Source: Metridium senile
Lineage: Eukaryota; Cnidaria; Anthozoa; Actiniaria; Metridiidae
DNA: 64,000 nucleotides
Reading direction: 5' to 3'
NCBI GenBank assembly: GCA_949775045.1
Contig: OX459108.1
Location: forward strand, 12,184,211-12,248,210
The position numbers and the translations under genes are program-made. Under the pieces are notes generated by a model. That model was given only the letters and a program-made list of their open reading frames with translations, made no database searches and was not told the origin of the DNA. Of this stretch, positions 1 through 12,870 are shown in pieces. Each line of letters begins with the position of its first letter. The stretch's first letter is position 1.

Positions 1-410
1 ACATAACGTAATCGTAACTAGCTGTAATCGTAATTTAATCGTAATCGTACGTAATCGTAATCGTAATCGTACGTAACGTAATCGTAACTGGCTGTAATCG
101 TAAGTTAATCGTAATGGTAATAGTACGTAATCGTAATAGTACGTAACGTAATCGTAACTGTCTGTAATCGTAATTTAATCGTAATGGTAATAGTACGTAA
201 TCGTAATCGTACGTAACGTAATCGTAACTGGCTGTAATCGTAATTTAATCGTAATGGTAATAGTACGTAATCGTACGTAGTCTTAATCGTACATAATCGT
301 TAGCAAACGTAATGGTAGTCGTACTTTATCGTAATCGAACGTTATCGTAAGCGTAAACGTACTTAATCGTATTAGTATGTAATCGAAATCGTAACTAATC
401 GTATCACAAT
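1..410. repeat. CGTAAT-type minisatellite
   Basis: Degenerate tandem array built from cgtaat / cgtaac words, with a higher-order unit of roughly 70 bp that recurs several times, containing the words ctggctgtaatcg and ggtaatagtacg. It decays gradually towards position 410. It would lie in intron 2 of ERM-C (minus strand). No coding content is seen. Confidence 0.85.
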
Positions 411-486
411 CATAATCATAATCAAAATCAAAACATCATTATTGTAGTTGCTTAATCGTTCACAATCGCAACCAATACAATCGTAC

Positions 487-1320
487 CTGATCAAAGAGTT
501 GTTTGCCGGTCGTGTTCGTCTGAATCGCAAACTCCAGCTCCGCGTCGGGCGTCTTAAGTCGGACATTTTTCTACAACAAAAATACATTTGTACACAACAT
601 CAGCCTGGCGTAGCAAGCGTTTCTTTTAGGTCTCTCGCTGTCATATAGGAAACAAAGCTATCCCAAAACAACTATGATTACCAATTCAGAAGTATAGGTG
701 AGCGTAGTATTTACAAGTGTTGGTATTGTGATGCCAATTTGCCAACCATTTTCACAATAGATGTTTTAATTATCTTTGTTCTAATAACAATGGTTGGTTG
801 TCAAAACCATAACAAAATACGTCACTGTATGTCTATCTCTAGGTGAGCGTAGTGTTTACAAGTGTTGGTAATGTGATGCCAATTTGCCAACCATTTTTTA
901 ATTTTATTTTGTTCTAATTACATTGGTTGGTTGGCAAAACCATAACAAAATACGTCACTGTACGTCCACCTATACAACCGATTTCTGCCATTGTTCAGGG
1001 TTAGTAACAATAAGCTACAATCAAGTGCAAAATACCTTGGGACATTAACTGTTTTTTTTACATGAAAAAGATTTCTATAACAAACTGAAATTCAAACAAA
1101 ACTTGCATAAAAATGTTACAATATCCCAACAATTTTGAACATGGTTGTAACATTCACAAGTATTTTTAAAGCTGTAGAAATAACTGGTTACAATATTATT
1201 TTAACAAACAAAAGGCAAGTTGATCTAAGTCAATATACATTGACGCCATTCAGTCACGCCATTGCAAAATCTTGAATCAGTGAAAATCTAACTAGAAGAT
1301 GGACTTACTGTTTTTGGCAT
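487..1320 (-). CDS. ERM-C: ezrin/radixin/moesin-like gene, first two coding exons (partial)
   Basis: Coding exons 1309-1320 (MPKT) and 487-570 (28 codons, [14 protein letters not shown]... ending TTGKQLFDQ), minus strand. This is the start of the F1 lobe of a FERM domain in an ERM (ezrin/radixin/moesin) membrane-actin linker. Exon 1 ends ACA|gtaagt and exon 2 lies between ag and |gtacga; both introns are phase 0, as in the two complete ERM genes downstream in this window. A 5' untranslated stretch continues upstream to about 1368, where a cag acceptor marks an earlier noncoding exon. The remaining exons must lie left of position 1. Exon 2 is the same length as in ERM-A (84 bp) and closer to it than to ERM-B. 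Splice signals and an open frame argue for a live gene, but only 32 residues are visible. Confidence 0.85.
694..973. mobile_element. TAGGTG-type MITE, two tandem partial copies
   Basis: Two consecutive copies (about 694-840 and 840-973) share taggtgagcgtag, tgccaatttgccaacc and caaaaccataacaaaatacg and end in tacgtccaccta, roughly the inverse of the start. Relatives occur at 25679-26060 and 39975-40085. No coding capacity is seen. The element lies in intron 1 of ERM-C. Confidence 0.7.
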
Positions 1321-1591
1321 CTTGAGGTTTTTTTGGTGAATCAGCAAAGAAAACAGAAGAACTTAGCCCTGTAAAGAAAGAAAAGTCGACGCTTTAATTA
1401 AATCAGTATCTATTTTCTTGATGTGAATTTTTGCAGTGACGCGTAGCGCCGGTTGTCAAATTACTGAATAATTTTTTATGCATCACTCTGAAGAAGCAGT
1501 TTGAATCTCAAATAATGTATTCTTTATTGTTTTTGAAAGACCTGTCAGCAAATTATTACAGTAAGGGTACTCGAACTCGAAACTTTGTAAA

Positions 1592-1656
1592 TAATAATAT
1601 TAATAATAATAACAATAATAATAATAATAATAATAAATAATAATAATAATAAATGG
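1592..1656. repeat. (AAT)n microsatellite
   Basis: Near-continuous aat/taa trinucleotides. The segments 1850-2050 and 4740-4960 carry another dispersed repeat (gtacaaactaaatagtc ... gttagtagtagactct), in tandem at the first site and inverted at the second. Confidence 0.8.
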
Positions 1657-2059
1657 TGGATAAAATTTGCAGTGAGGATACTCGAACCGTGAACACTTGA
1701 CTTTTTTCATGTTATTATTTTTTGGACCTTCTACTGCTTCAAAACCTCTCAAAATGAAACAGTGAGTTCAAATACACTAAGTGTTCATAATAAATCTTAT
1801 TTCTAATATATTCGCCCATGGGATGTGGGTTAAAAAAGGTAACAAAGAATGTCATGAAAGAATAGTCAATGTGATAGTTAGTAGTAGACTCTAAAAACAT
1901 TGTTTTCTTTTGTTCGTTATCATGCAATTAGTACAAACTAAATAGTCATTTTTCCTCATGAAAGAATAGTCAGTACAATAGTTAGTAGTAGACTCTAAAC
2001 ACATTGTTTTTATTTGTACTTTATCAACAAGTACAAACTAAATAGTCATTTTCCTTCCT

Positions 2060-3880
2060 GCATGAATGTGTAAATAAACTTGTAAATGAACGAACGAATC
2101 AGTCTTAATGCATGAATTTAAACAAGACGCTCGACTACACGATCTAGGGCTTCAATTCTTGAATACTCATAAAAAGAGTCTATCAAAGACCGTCTCATAG
2201 TTCTCTGCATGATGATAGTCTCCAAGACTACCATTAAACTGCTCTTTTATATACTATGAAATTCACAATTTTATTTAAGTATTCAATAACTATAACAATA
2301 GAAACGATTCTCTATGTCCTTATAAGGTAATGCTATGAGAATTGTTCGCGGGGTGCATTGGAATGACTGTGACATTGTAAAAATTTACTCAAGCTTGCTC
2401 ATTCATTCATAATATTTACACAGGCCTGTTTCGAGTTTGTTTGAGTGATTTTACTTCGCCCGTCCATTCATTCAGTTATTCATTCATTCATTCATTCATT
2501 TGTTCATTTACTCTGTCAGTCAAAAACATATTCAGTCATGGCTTGTCATTTATGTATTCGAAACTCATATTTCTATTTAATCATTCATTTATTCATCCAT
2601 CTATCCATCTATCCTTCCATCCTTCCATCCATTCTGTTTCTTAAAAATACGTGCATAGAAAAAGCGCGTGTAGATCAGATGATTCTAGTAGGTGAATTCA
2701 ATGTTAAATTATCTTATTAACCAACAATAAACAGACTGCTATTTTATGATAGAGTGCAAACCATATATTCGTGAAACATCAGTCATTTTTTTTTTGCAAT
2801 TCTTGCATTTTTCTTGAAGGAAAATCAATCAAATGAGTGATATTGAGTATTCAGTTTGCATAGTGTGAACGAGGTTTCTAAAGAAAGAAAGATATCGGCA
2901 ATTATTCCACTAGAAATCTTATTCCTTCTGAGAGAAAAGCTTTCAATGAAATAGTCCCCGGCATTGAATGAAACGTAGTTATTTCTACCAATATCAAGCA
3001 ACTTATTTAAATAGTGTTTTAATAGTTAGTATATTTGTATTAATTAATATTTTGAAGCTATAATAATACTTTGAAATATTGTATTTATTCTTTTATAATA
3101 ATAATACTATTATTTTTTTAATTTAATTGTTATGTTTGGTATTTTCCTAATTTTATTATGATTATCTTAATATAGAGGTGTATTATTGCGCAGCATTTTT
3201 ATCTATTTTTGGTAAAATTCTTTTTCATTATAATAAGAGTTTTTGAACTCATTTTTTTTTTCGTTTATTATCATGAATTTTACATGAATCATTTTTTAGG
3301 TATTTTGTTGACTGTTTTCGAAAACAATTTTTGGTCTTTTTGAATAATTTATTTTGCTTGACCAACCAAGACTTACACATATAAGATCTAGAAGTTTCAT
3401 TGAATTATGTATCGTATCAAACTTATTTATTTAGATGTATATTAATTAAATATAAATGGATTTATTTTTATTTATATCAATAAGTTTATATCATAATTAT
3501 TTAATTGCACAGGGAGGGATAGCCTCAATTCAGTGAAAATTCAAATGTGTTTTCTTTTGTTAGGCGATAATATTTTTTCGTGCTTTGCTTTGGAGTTTGT
3601 GAATATATTTACAACAAATCGAAGCTTGTGCAATGCTTTTGTCAAAAAATACAGCGGTGCTAGATAACATGTTTTATCTATGATGGAACGTCTTTAACAA
3701 GCAAATAAACATGTGTAAAATAACATGCTAATGAGGTGTGCGTGTAGCTATTTGCTTCAGTGAGTAGCGCTCTCGGCTTAAAATAATCAAAATATTAAAC
3801 AGGAGTGATCGATAAATTTTATTTTCACAAATTTCCGAATGTAAATTAAAGCGACTTGTGACTTAAGGTGAAAAATAAAG
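2060..3880. other. Intergenic stretch without recognised genes
   Basis: AT-rich DNA upstream of ERM-C. It holds cattcatt/catccatc simple repeat at about 2460-2635. At 3500-3670 is a one-sided copy of the repeat seen at 20589-20810, sharing gataatattttttcgtgctt and tacagcggtg. I see no supported gene. Confidence 0.5.
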
Positions 3881-3884
3881 CATA

Positions 3885-4165
3885 TATAATTACATGTCAT
3901 TAGCATGTTATTTTATACATATACTCATTTGCATGTTAAAATTGGGCTATACGAAAACGTCCTAATAACAACTAACCACTTTGATAGTGACTAATAGCAA
4001 CTAAAAAGCTATTGCACAGTAGAAGCTACACATCATTAGCATGTTATTTTACACACATACTCATTTGCATGTTAAAAGTGGGCTATACGACAACGTCCTG
4101 ATAACAACTAACCACTTTGATATCAACTTATAGCCACTAAAAGCTATTGCACAGTAGCAATTTTG
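3885..4165. repeat. Tandem duplication, about 135 bp unit
   Basis: Two direct copies, about 3890-4025 and 4030-4160, share cattagcatgttatttta, actcatttgcatgtta, gggctatacga and aactaaccactttgata with few differences. No coding sequence is seen. Confidence 0.8.
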
Positions 4166-5091
4166 ATTTTATTTCGTGGATATAGTGCATTTTTCACTAA
4201 TATATATAGTCACTAAAATAAGAGCTAATATATACCTACTATCTAAGATCTACGTTTCGTACACAAAAAGATAGATCTATATAATAGTCATTTGATTTCA
4301 GGTCTATAGTGTTGGAGCTCTATGATTTCACACGATTCTATATGCATTGATTTTGTGTATTTTTATGGATGATCTCATCCAATGCAATTTGAACCACTCC
4401 AACCGCGACTCGCAGCATGTATTCTTAGCATACAATGATTCTTCATGGGAAAATGATTTTAATTCTCATTATCTATTTCCACATCATTTATTGATAAATT
4501 AGCTTGTCGTCGTGGAGGGCAAATAATACTGGTATCCGTGAAATATAAATTACTTAACAGTCCAAAATATTTCTACATTAGTATGCAAACAAAATATCCG
4601 TGAAATACAAATATTAAATAGTATAAAATAGTTCTATATCAGAGTGCAAACATGCAATATATTCGTGAAATACAATTACTACATAGCACAAAATGATGCT
4701 ACTTTAAACAATAGAAAACAGTAGAATTAGCATAAAATTGAACTAAGTGTATTTAGTTTGTACTAGTTGATAAAGAACAAAAGAAAACAATTCATTTAGA
4801 GTCTACTGCTAACTATTGCATTGACTATTCTTTCATGAGAAAAAATGACTATATTTAGTTTGTACTAGTTGATTAAGAACAAAAGCATACAATACATTTA
4901 GAGTCTACTACTAGTACTAACTTCTACATTAAATATTCTTCACAGGCGAAGGAAGACTCCTTGACACTTTCAAGTTGAAATGTTGTATGCAATATCAAAG
5001 TTTATAGCCATAATAAAATATTTTCTTTTAAAGGTTTCATGACTTGGAATCAAAGCTATAACGCAAAGCCAAAACTGTGTCATAAACTTAC

Positions 5092-5172
5092 CTTGTAAGA
5101 AGGTTCTTGATCAGTTCAGACACAGAATTTGTGCTTGTGTAGGTGACTCCGTCTAGGTTCGCCGGTTCGAAC
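5092..5172 (-). CDS. Possible isolated 81-bp coding exon, product unknown
   Basis: On the minus strand an open 81-bp block is bounded by a good acceptor (catttcag|G) and a consensus donor (ACAAG|gtaagt). Read after one split base it gives 26 codons, FEPANLDGVTYTST... ending ELIKNLLT. The residue mix looks protein-like and third positions are not repetitive. I do not recognise the family and find no partner exon within a few kb. It could be an exon of an overlapping or decayed gene, an upstream exon of ERM-C, or chance. The sequence contains a short inverted repeat (aggttcg / cgaacct), which argues for caution. Confidence 0.3.
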
Positions 5173-5646
5173 CTGAAATGAACAACTCCCAGAAATCACT
5201 TACTTGCATTCCCACTGTGCTCTTCACATTCTTTGGATGCCATAGGCATGACGTCATAGCGATTCGTGACGTCATTTGTTGCAATATGTGTATCATGGGA
5301 GTTGGCTCAATGAAGCATTTATTTTATCAGTATGTTGATTATGATTATTAATATTCTTAACCTGTCTTCATTTTTAATAGATATCATTGCTAATTATCAT
5401 CATCGTTTTATCATTTTAATTATCATTAGCATTCTAATTTGTGTTGCGCACCCTTAGGATAACTAATCTGGTCTAAACCGTATAGTGATTTAAGGCGATT
5501 TTAGCAAAGAGCTCCTAAAATCTAAGGCAATCTTTAATAAGCGATTTTAGACAATTTTAGGCGATTTTGAGCGATCTTAGGTGATCTTTTGGTGACCCGG
5601 AGTAGGCCTTTGACATGTATTTAATGTGTACTTGTTGTAATGTACT

Positions 5647-5784
5647 GGGGCCGGTTGTACGAAGGGTGGATAAAGTTATCCGCGGATAAAAGTTATCCAC
5701 CGCATAGGTTTTTAATAGATTTTATCCGCTGGATAAGGATTTATCCGCTGGATAGCGCTATTCACCCTTTGTACAACCGGCCCC
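5647..5784. mobile_element. Hairpin MITE with GGGGCCGGTTGTAC ends
   Basis: Inverted ends ggggccggttgtacgaaggg and ccctttgtacaaccggcccc, with internal ccgctggataa / ttatccgc words. It belongs to the same family as the expanded element at 14725-15390. Confidence 0.8.
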
Positions 5785-5849
5785 TGGAGATCATTCATAC
5801 TTAATATGTACTTGTGCTGAACATATTCTGGATTCTCACGACGTCCATC

Positions 5850-5908
5850 AACCTCGTTCCCAGGGACCTCACCCAAAAACGAAGGGAGAGGGCCCTTGGA
5901 ACGAGGTT
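5850..5908. mobile_element. Short hairpin MITE, AACCTCGTTCCCAGGG type
   Basis: Inverted ends aacctcgttcccaggg and cccttggaacgaggtt enclose about 30 bp. The same family recurs at 6252-6368 and 60735-60875. Confidence 0.7.
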
Positions 5909-6008
5909 GGATGTTTATGGGTTTTTTTAATATGGGCATTTTTTCATTTCTTTGTAAAATCTTTTACTTTTTCTTTAAATGATTGTTTATATGTTTTATT
6001 TTGTTTTA

Positions 6009-6413
6009 CAGCTATTTCAAAAAACGTTGAATACTGAATATTGCATTCCAAGACCAAAGGGCATTGTGGATCTCATTCATAATTTGAAATAAAAATGAAT
6101 ATACAACGATATGTACTCCCCATAACTAGTTCGTACATTGTTTAAAATGGAATTCCATAAGAATATAATAACTGATTATTATTTATTTTTCTTTAAACTA
6201 TATTACATGACCCAAGATTCATTTCCGCCTTTCAATACACTCAGTTCAGTACAACCTTGTTCCCAGGCTCTCCCTTCTCGTTTTTTTGTTTGTTTGTTTG
6301 TTGTTGTTTTTTTCAAAATGACCGCCATTTTGAAAAAAAGGGGAAGGGAGAGCCTGGTGACTAGGTTGAGTTCAGTATGCAGTATTCAGTATTCTACGTT
6401 TTTGAAATAGCTG
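6009..6413. mobile_element. Tc1/mariner-like MITE (CAGCTATTTCAAAAA ends), carrying a nested MITE
   Basis: Ends cagctatttcaaaaaacgtt and acgtttttgaaatagctg are inverted and the insertion is flanked by TA on both sides. A second copy lies at 56703-56976. At 6252-6368 the right half is interrupted by a 117-bp hairpin (caaccttgttcccaggct ... agcctggtgactaggttg) flanked by the direct repeat agttcagta (6243-6251 and 6369-6377). Confidence 0.8.
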
Positions 6414-6662
6414 TATATATATATTGTTAAATCATTTGGTGATTATCTTATTGAATCATTAATTAGAGTTTCAATGAAGGACACATTTTATATTTCAATC
6501 ATTTTATTTGTCTTATATTTCAAGCTTATTGTTATTGGTGGAAAACTTTAAATAAATATGAATATATCCCAAATTGGTGCTCAATAAAATAAAATGATTA
6601 TTGTAATTTTAGAGTTTGAAAATCATTTTTTTTAATTTATAGAATATGTTATGTTATATTTA

Positions 6663-6952
6663 CAGCGCGACGCACGTTACCGTGGCCATCTAATTAAAGT
6701 TTTGTACAAGTTAACCAATCAGAAAGCGATAATTTGACCTTTATATAAAAGACACGCCTAGTGTCAAACGGTAAACACTTTGAAATGTTCAAAGCGAAGA
6801 CAAGAGTGAAGTTTATAAAGTGTTTGAAAAACCTCCCAGGATATTTAAATTTGAAAAGGTGTAGCAAATAATTTGAAAAGAGAAACGTTTGAACGCTAAG
6901 CTAACTTGTACAAAACTTTAATTGAGTGGCCACGGTAAGGCGCGTTATGCTG
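6663..6952. mobile_element. MITE with TA target site (290 bp)
   Basis: Inverted arms of about 55 bp share ttgtacaa, actttaatt and gtggcca/tggccac words and end in cagcgcgac... / ...gcgttatgctg. TA lies on each side. The arms are imperfect, so this is an old copy. Confidence 0.75.
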
Positions 6953-7442
6953 TAAGTGTTTTAAAGCTTGGATTCATTGATAAGGTTTATGATGTTGTTT
7001 ACGCAAAAGAAAAATGTTTACAAATATTATAAAATTTTAGACATCGTGAGCCTTCTGTCTAGATGTACAGCGTGCAGCGTACAAAAACATAGCATACACT
7101 TTTTCGTTTGTTTGGGCTTCCTGTTTCTTTCTCGACCGTGAGAGACTGCAGTCTCCCTCGATGAAGTGAGGCCTTCCAGTTGGGCTTCCTGTTTCGTTTT
7201 TGAACGAGGAGGACTGCGGCCGCCTCATGCTCTTTCTCTTGGTGGACTGGGGGTTACACTGGTTCCGAGGCCGATATCTCGCTATTTCTTCAATCTTTTG
7301 AATCCTGTCTACATAATTGACTGCAGCCTCTCTCGGTCAGAAATCGACACAGGGATCCCATAACTTACATTCCACTTGCCAGTGGTGCTCAACCCCAAAG
7401 TGCTTATTGATTTCAAAATCTTTCTATCCTATCGCTATTATT

Positions 7443-7607
7443 TTACAAGTTCTCAAACTGGTCGATTCGTTGCATCGTGTGGCCTTTTACTATCCTTTGT
7501 AAGGTTTTGTACTTACTACGGCCATGCTTCTTGTTGTCTTCGTGTATTATGTCATTTTGAGTGGGTATTCCTTGCTTCTTGACATCTTCCAGTTCATTTG
7601 TCAATTT
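7443..7607 (-). CDS. ERM-B last exon: C-terminal F-actin-binding tail
   Basis: Final 54 codons and TAA. The frame opens [13 protein letters not shown] and contains NDIIHEDN, the SKYKTL phosphothreonine motif and a final QRIDQFENL, the hallmark of the C-ERMAD tail that masks the FERM domain and binds F-actin. The exon is exactly the same length as its ERM-A partner (165 bp). It has ser-for-asp and other changes in the otherwise near-invariant RDKYKTL core. Confidence 0.93.
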   Translation of the reverse strand, partial: KLTNELEDVKKQGIPTQNDIIHEDNKKHGRSKYKTLQRIVKGHTMQRIDQFENL

Positions 7608-10600
7608 CTACAGAGAATAAAAAACTATATAAATATTTATTTCTCTATTTATATTATTTCTCTATTGATTGATTGATTGGATAGGCTACGGGTTATTGTT
7701 TGTACCTTTAACATCTCGCTCAAGTTTTGTTCTCTCATTAACAGTTTCTCGTTTTCTTCTTTCTGTAAATTTGAAAATGACACGTTATAATAATACAATC
7801 AAATACAGAGGCATTAGGGAAAATGGAAAAAAGGCATATATTTTCTGGGAACATGGATTATTTTCAATTTTTTTTTCAGGGGACAAGGGAAAAAATATGG
7901 TAAAACAATAATTTTGGGGATCATGGTATCAAATTACAAACATTTTAGGGAAACAGTTATTTTACTTATGGGAATAAGGGAGCGAATTTCAGGGATCAAT
8001 AAAACATCGACCTCCCTCAGTGGTATAGGCATAATAGATAAGAACGATGAATGATACTTACAAGTGTTTCATTTGTTTTGGATTGTAGTGAAGTCTGTAA
8101 CGAGGAGGAAAATAATTAGATTATTGAGAAACTTATAATTTCATCAGACAACAAGACAGGTAATGATCGACGAACCAGCCAGCCCATCTACCGAAAGTCC
8201 AATATAACTAGAACATCACATATAACTTTCTTAGACTCTTAAGATTGAAATTGATCTGGCCATAAATGAGCCCATACTAGCCCACCAGCCAAACATGCAG
8301 CCAGCTAATTACCAACCAACAAATTAACCGACCAGTGGACTAAACAAATGGCCCAACAAACAATAACCAACCAACCAAATAATCAGCCAACCAGCCAACC
8401 AGCCAACCAGCCAACCAGCCAACCAGCCAACCAACCAACGAACCAGCCAGCCAACCAACCGACCAGCCAACCAAACGACCAGCCAACCAACCAACCAACC
8501 AACCAAACAACTTGCTATCCAAATTATTAACCAATCTGCAGACAACCAACTAGTCAACTAGCCAACCAGCCAGCCAATCAACCGACCAATCTGCAGACAA
8601 CCAGCCAACCAGCCAAACTATCAACCAACTAGCTAACTAGCCAACCAACCAACCAAACAACAGAATGTTTATTCTCTTACATGATTCTCCAATGCTTGTG
8701 CATCTCTTTCCCTCGCTTCCTTTTCTTCTTTTAGGCGCTGAGCCTCTTCAGCCTTTGATTCATTTTCTTTTCGAAGTTTCTCTGCTTCTTTAGTTTTTTG
8801 GTCTATCTCAGCCTGTTTCGTCTTTTCTATTTCCTCGAGCCTCTTTTTTTGCTGCTCTTTTTCTTCCAACTGTCTCTGTAGTTGCTCGTTTTCTTAAAAC
8901 AAAAAAAAGTTCGGTTAACAACTAGAGATTATTAGCCAGCTGAGACTGTGAGATATGAATCCCAACTGGCCAGTTGGCTACCAGTTGGCTATAAAGTAAA
9001 GAATAGTATTTTATGTCGGAAGTCCCTTCAGCCGAAGCTGATCTTCCAGAGAGCTGACGGTGCGCTCATTTTACTTCCCTCTCTCCATCAGTGCTCCGTT
9101 TTACGGGTATTATTCAAAGCTACTTAAAGCTACACGGAAAGAAGAGACGTTGAAACAAGGATGCGAGTTCACTGGGAATCGAACTCGGGACCTCTCACAC
9201 AGAACGCCGAAGAACTGAATTTGAACTAATCGAAATCAGGACAAATACAGTCTCAGCTAGTGGTCGGAACGGGACTCGAACCCGGCGCCATCGGATTACA
9301 GGGTCGTGACGAGGGATGTTTTCTCGTGATTCTCGTGAGTTGAATATGAGTGTGTGTCTGAGTCTCTCCCATTAGTAGGGCACACGTGTCCAGTCTAGAA
9401 GAATTGAAACGTTAAAAAAGTGATCTATTTATTTTATTTTATTGATCCCAAAAAGCTCGCGTATTTCGATCCCTGATCCTTTGATACCTAAATTTATCCA
9501 TACAATCCTGATCCCTCTTCTGTGATCCCTGATTCCAGCAGATTCGGACTGTATGATCCCCGATACCAGACATTTGAACCCTGATCCCACATTCCTTGTC
9601 ACGACCATGGGATTGAAAGACCTGCTATTGCCACGTGACCACGTAGTCTCATTTTAGTAAATTAATTAAAATACCCTCTTCCATCTGCTGTGATCCCTGA
9701 TTCCAGCAGATATTCGGAATATGATCCCCGATCCCAGGCATGTGATCCCTGATCCTACATCCCTCATCACGACCCTGGGATTGAAAGAGCCGCTGTTACC
9801 ACGTGACCATGCAGTCTCCTTTTAGTAAATTAATTCAAATACCTTCTTTCATTTTTCTCTTTTCTTCTTCGCCCTCTTTCACCTTTTCCCTCAGTTTTAA
9901 ATATTCACGAGTTGCCTCTTGGCTGGCCTTGTCCTTATCTTGGAGAGCTTTTCTATTATGATTGGAAGGAAACATGGTTACAACATCGTATCAAAGATAC
10001 CGTATGCAATCAGTCTTGAAAACTATGTCATTACCATATATGGTATTGTAGGTGAGAAGTAACAAAAGACTTTGATTATAGCGCGCGAGATTTTTTTAAC
10101 AGGTTGAGATTGCAACAGAACAATAGGCATATCTTTGATACGATGTTACTAACAAAAAAAAAACAAAAAAAGGAAGAAGATGGCAATGGACGCAGATGAC
10201 TTTGCATAAGATTGATTGGAAGTAGGCAGTGGTTAAAGTGCACCTGACACCTTTCATGATATTTTGCGAATAATTTTTCATGATGTCGACCTCTCCTTTC
10301 TGAGATATAAACATTTGAAACCTGAAAATGCAAATGAACTGACGTCATCCCAGGCCTCATTAAATATACAAAAGTTCTCTGGAAATAATTATAGCAATTT
10401 TTTAAAGCTCAATATCTGTATTACTAATATTCACACTACCATTAATATTTTTACTACTTTACAAAAACAAGCAATTGCTGTCAGCTTTGAAACAAAACTT
10501 TGAAAAATTCCTGGGATGACGTCACCTCATTTGCATTTTCAGATTTCAAATGTTCATATCTCAAAAAGGAGAGGTCGACATCAAGAAATATTGAGTACAC

Positions 10601-12838
10601 TTATTATACACCTCATGTACAACAGATTCGCAAAATATCATGAAGGGCGTCAGGTGCACTTTAAGGGGTTGGGATATCAATTGGGGCCTGGGTGGCCTGC
10701 GTGGCTTGCGTGGCTTCGGTCTACTTGCTCGGGCATGGATTATATGTGAGGTGAGTTTGTTTGATTATTTGTTTATTCTTATTCTTTTTACTCAAATATT
10801 TACCTGTCATTGATCAAGGCTTCTCTCCTTTCTCGTTCTTGTTCCCTCATCTGCTGTACCTCAATGCTATCCGTCTTACGTCTCCGTAAATACAACTCAT
10901 GGTTTCCCATATTAAGAGCCAGAATACGTTTATTTATTCGAAGAGATTCAGAGAAAAATATGAAATCCTAAACAAAAGTAAATATTGAAAAATGAAGCAC
11001 AACCGCCTCTCCAAGAGAAGCTTCTTTCGAGGGGTTCACACCAAAAAAACAACCAGGTGATATCGCACGCGCACTTCCGGCTGGTATAAACCATTCAGCA
11101 GCATCTTTGTCGCATCGCCCAGCAGTTCCAAAATGGCGTCTTTCGAGAAAGTTGTTTCTCGTGTTAACCCTCTATAAATACGTCCTTAACATAACTTAAC
11201 ATTAAAAATGGTATGTAACTTGGACAACAAAAGCTCTCTGCTGCTCTATCAGCAATAAAAAGGAATAAAAACAAAACGCAAACGGCTAAAAGTAATATAA
11301 TAAATAATTTGTTTTTACCGATAAATTATGATATTTAGTTAATTTTATCTTAAGTTAAAAACAAAACGAAAAGAAACGACTCTTTTATGATCTTAGGGCC
11401 CGGATAAACGGCTTCAACATTTGCTTCAACATCCGTGGCATTGTTTAAACTCTTTCAAAAGTGTTGAAACGTGTTGAATATATGTTAAATTGCATGATGT
11501 TGAAAGAGTTTAAAAGCGTTTAAACATTGCCATTTTACAAAATGGAACGGATGTTGAAGAAAATTGTTTATACTGTTTGCCCGGGCCCTTAGTTGGAGCG
11601 AATGGACAATCTAGGCCCTGGGAACGAGGTGGAGTAAAATGGTTCTCTGAGCCCTAGCTCCCAGAGGTTTTAGGGATCAAGGGAGCACGGACATTTATTT
11701 TTAGTTAAAAAGGGATACTGCCAAATTATTTTCAGGGAACAAGAAAGCAAAATATGATAAAACAATAGTTTTTTGGGATCATTGGATCATAAGGTAAAAC
11801 ATTTTAGGGACACAATTATTTTACTTATGGGGAGGGGCTCTTCTCTTACCGGTACCGGACTCTTCTTGTCCTTCTTGTCGACGTTTGCAGCAGCTTTAAT
11901 GACAAACTTCTTGTCATTGAACGAAATGTTTCTGATATCGCTCCACGGGAAACCAATCTGAGGAGTTAGTCTGGAAAATAAAGGACAATCAAAAGTCATT
12001 GATAACAAGCTTGATTATAAACTCAAAACTTAAGTAATAATAATAATAATAACTTTATTTATAAAGCGCATTCTCCAAAATGCCCAAATGCGCTTGTCTC
12101 GTGAGACAAGTTAATTAATACAATATATAAAAATATAGTTACAATTGGTAATAACTATAAATTACAATAATGTTAAGTATACAATGATTAAGAAATAAAA
12201 TACGTCTTCTGTGATTTCACGCGCCGCTTATGAAAACCGAGAGACGTTTGGGAGAATTCGAGAGCAGATCAGTCCAAACACGAGACAAGTGTTTGGGCTT
12301 AATCGAGAATTCTCCCAAACTTATCGAGGTCTAGTCTTATCGTCCAACTTACACATACATGTATACGTAGATATATTAACAGAGTTAATATAGAGTTTGC
12401 TCTCATGAATCATTAATGAGTATTAAATGTTCAGCCTCAACTTAATTCGTTTACTCGTGATTCCATGACTTAAAAAAAGCGGCCATACCCAGGCATTCAT
12501 TGTAAAGATTTTCTAATAACGCCTGTTACTTATGTATCAAATGTTCAGCCTCAACCTCGTTTACTCGTGATTCCAGGACTTTGAAAACATGGCGGACATA
12601 TTCATTGTAGACATTGTAAATCAGTTTTCTAATAACGCCTGTTACTTACGTGTTATCGGGCGTATAGACGTTCAGTCCAAGAGCATCGACTCCAAGCAGT
12701 AATGCTGTGCCTCTCTTGTTCTTGATTTCGAAGTAATTCACACCATACATTTCAAGATCTTGGGCAATTTTCAGGTATTCTATCATTGCGTCATCTCTGT
12801 AGATGAATGATTACAACATGAATTAGGAATCAGGATCT

Positions 12839-12870
<32 letters not shown>

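Noticed and set aside
1..410. CRISPR-like regular repeats
   Set aside because: Contiguous degenerate tandem words with no unique spacers, and a eukaryotic setting.
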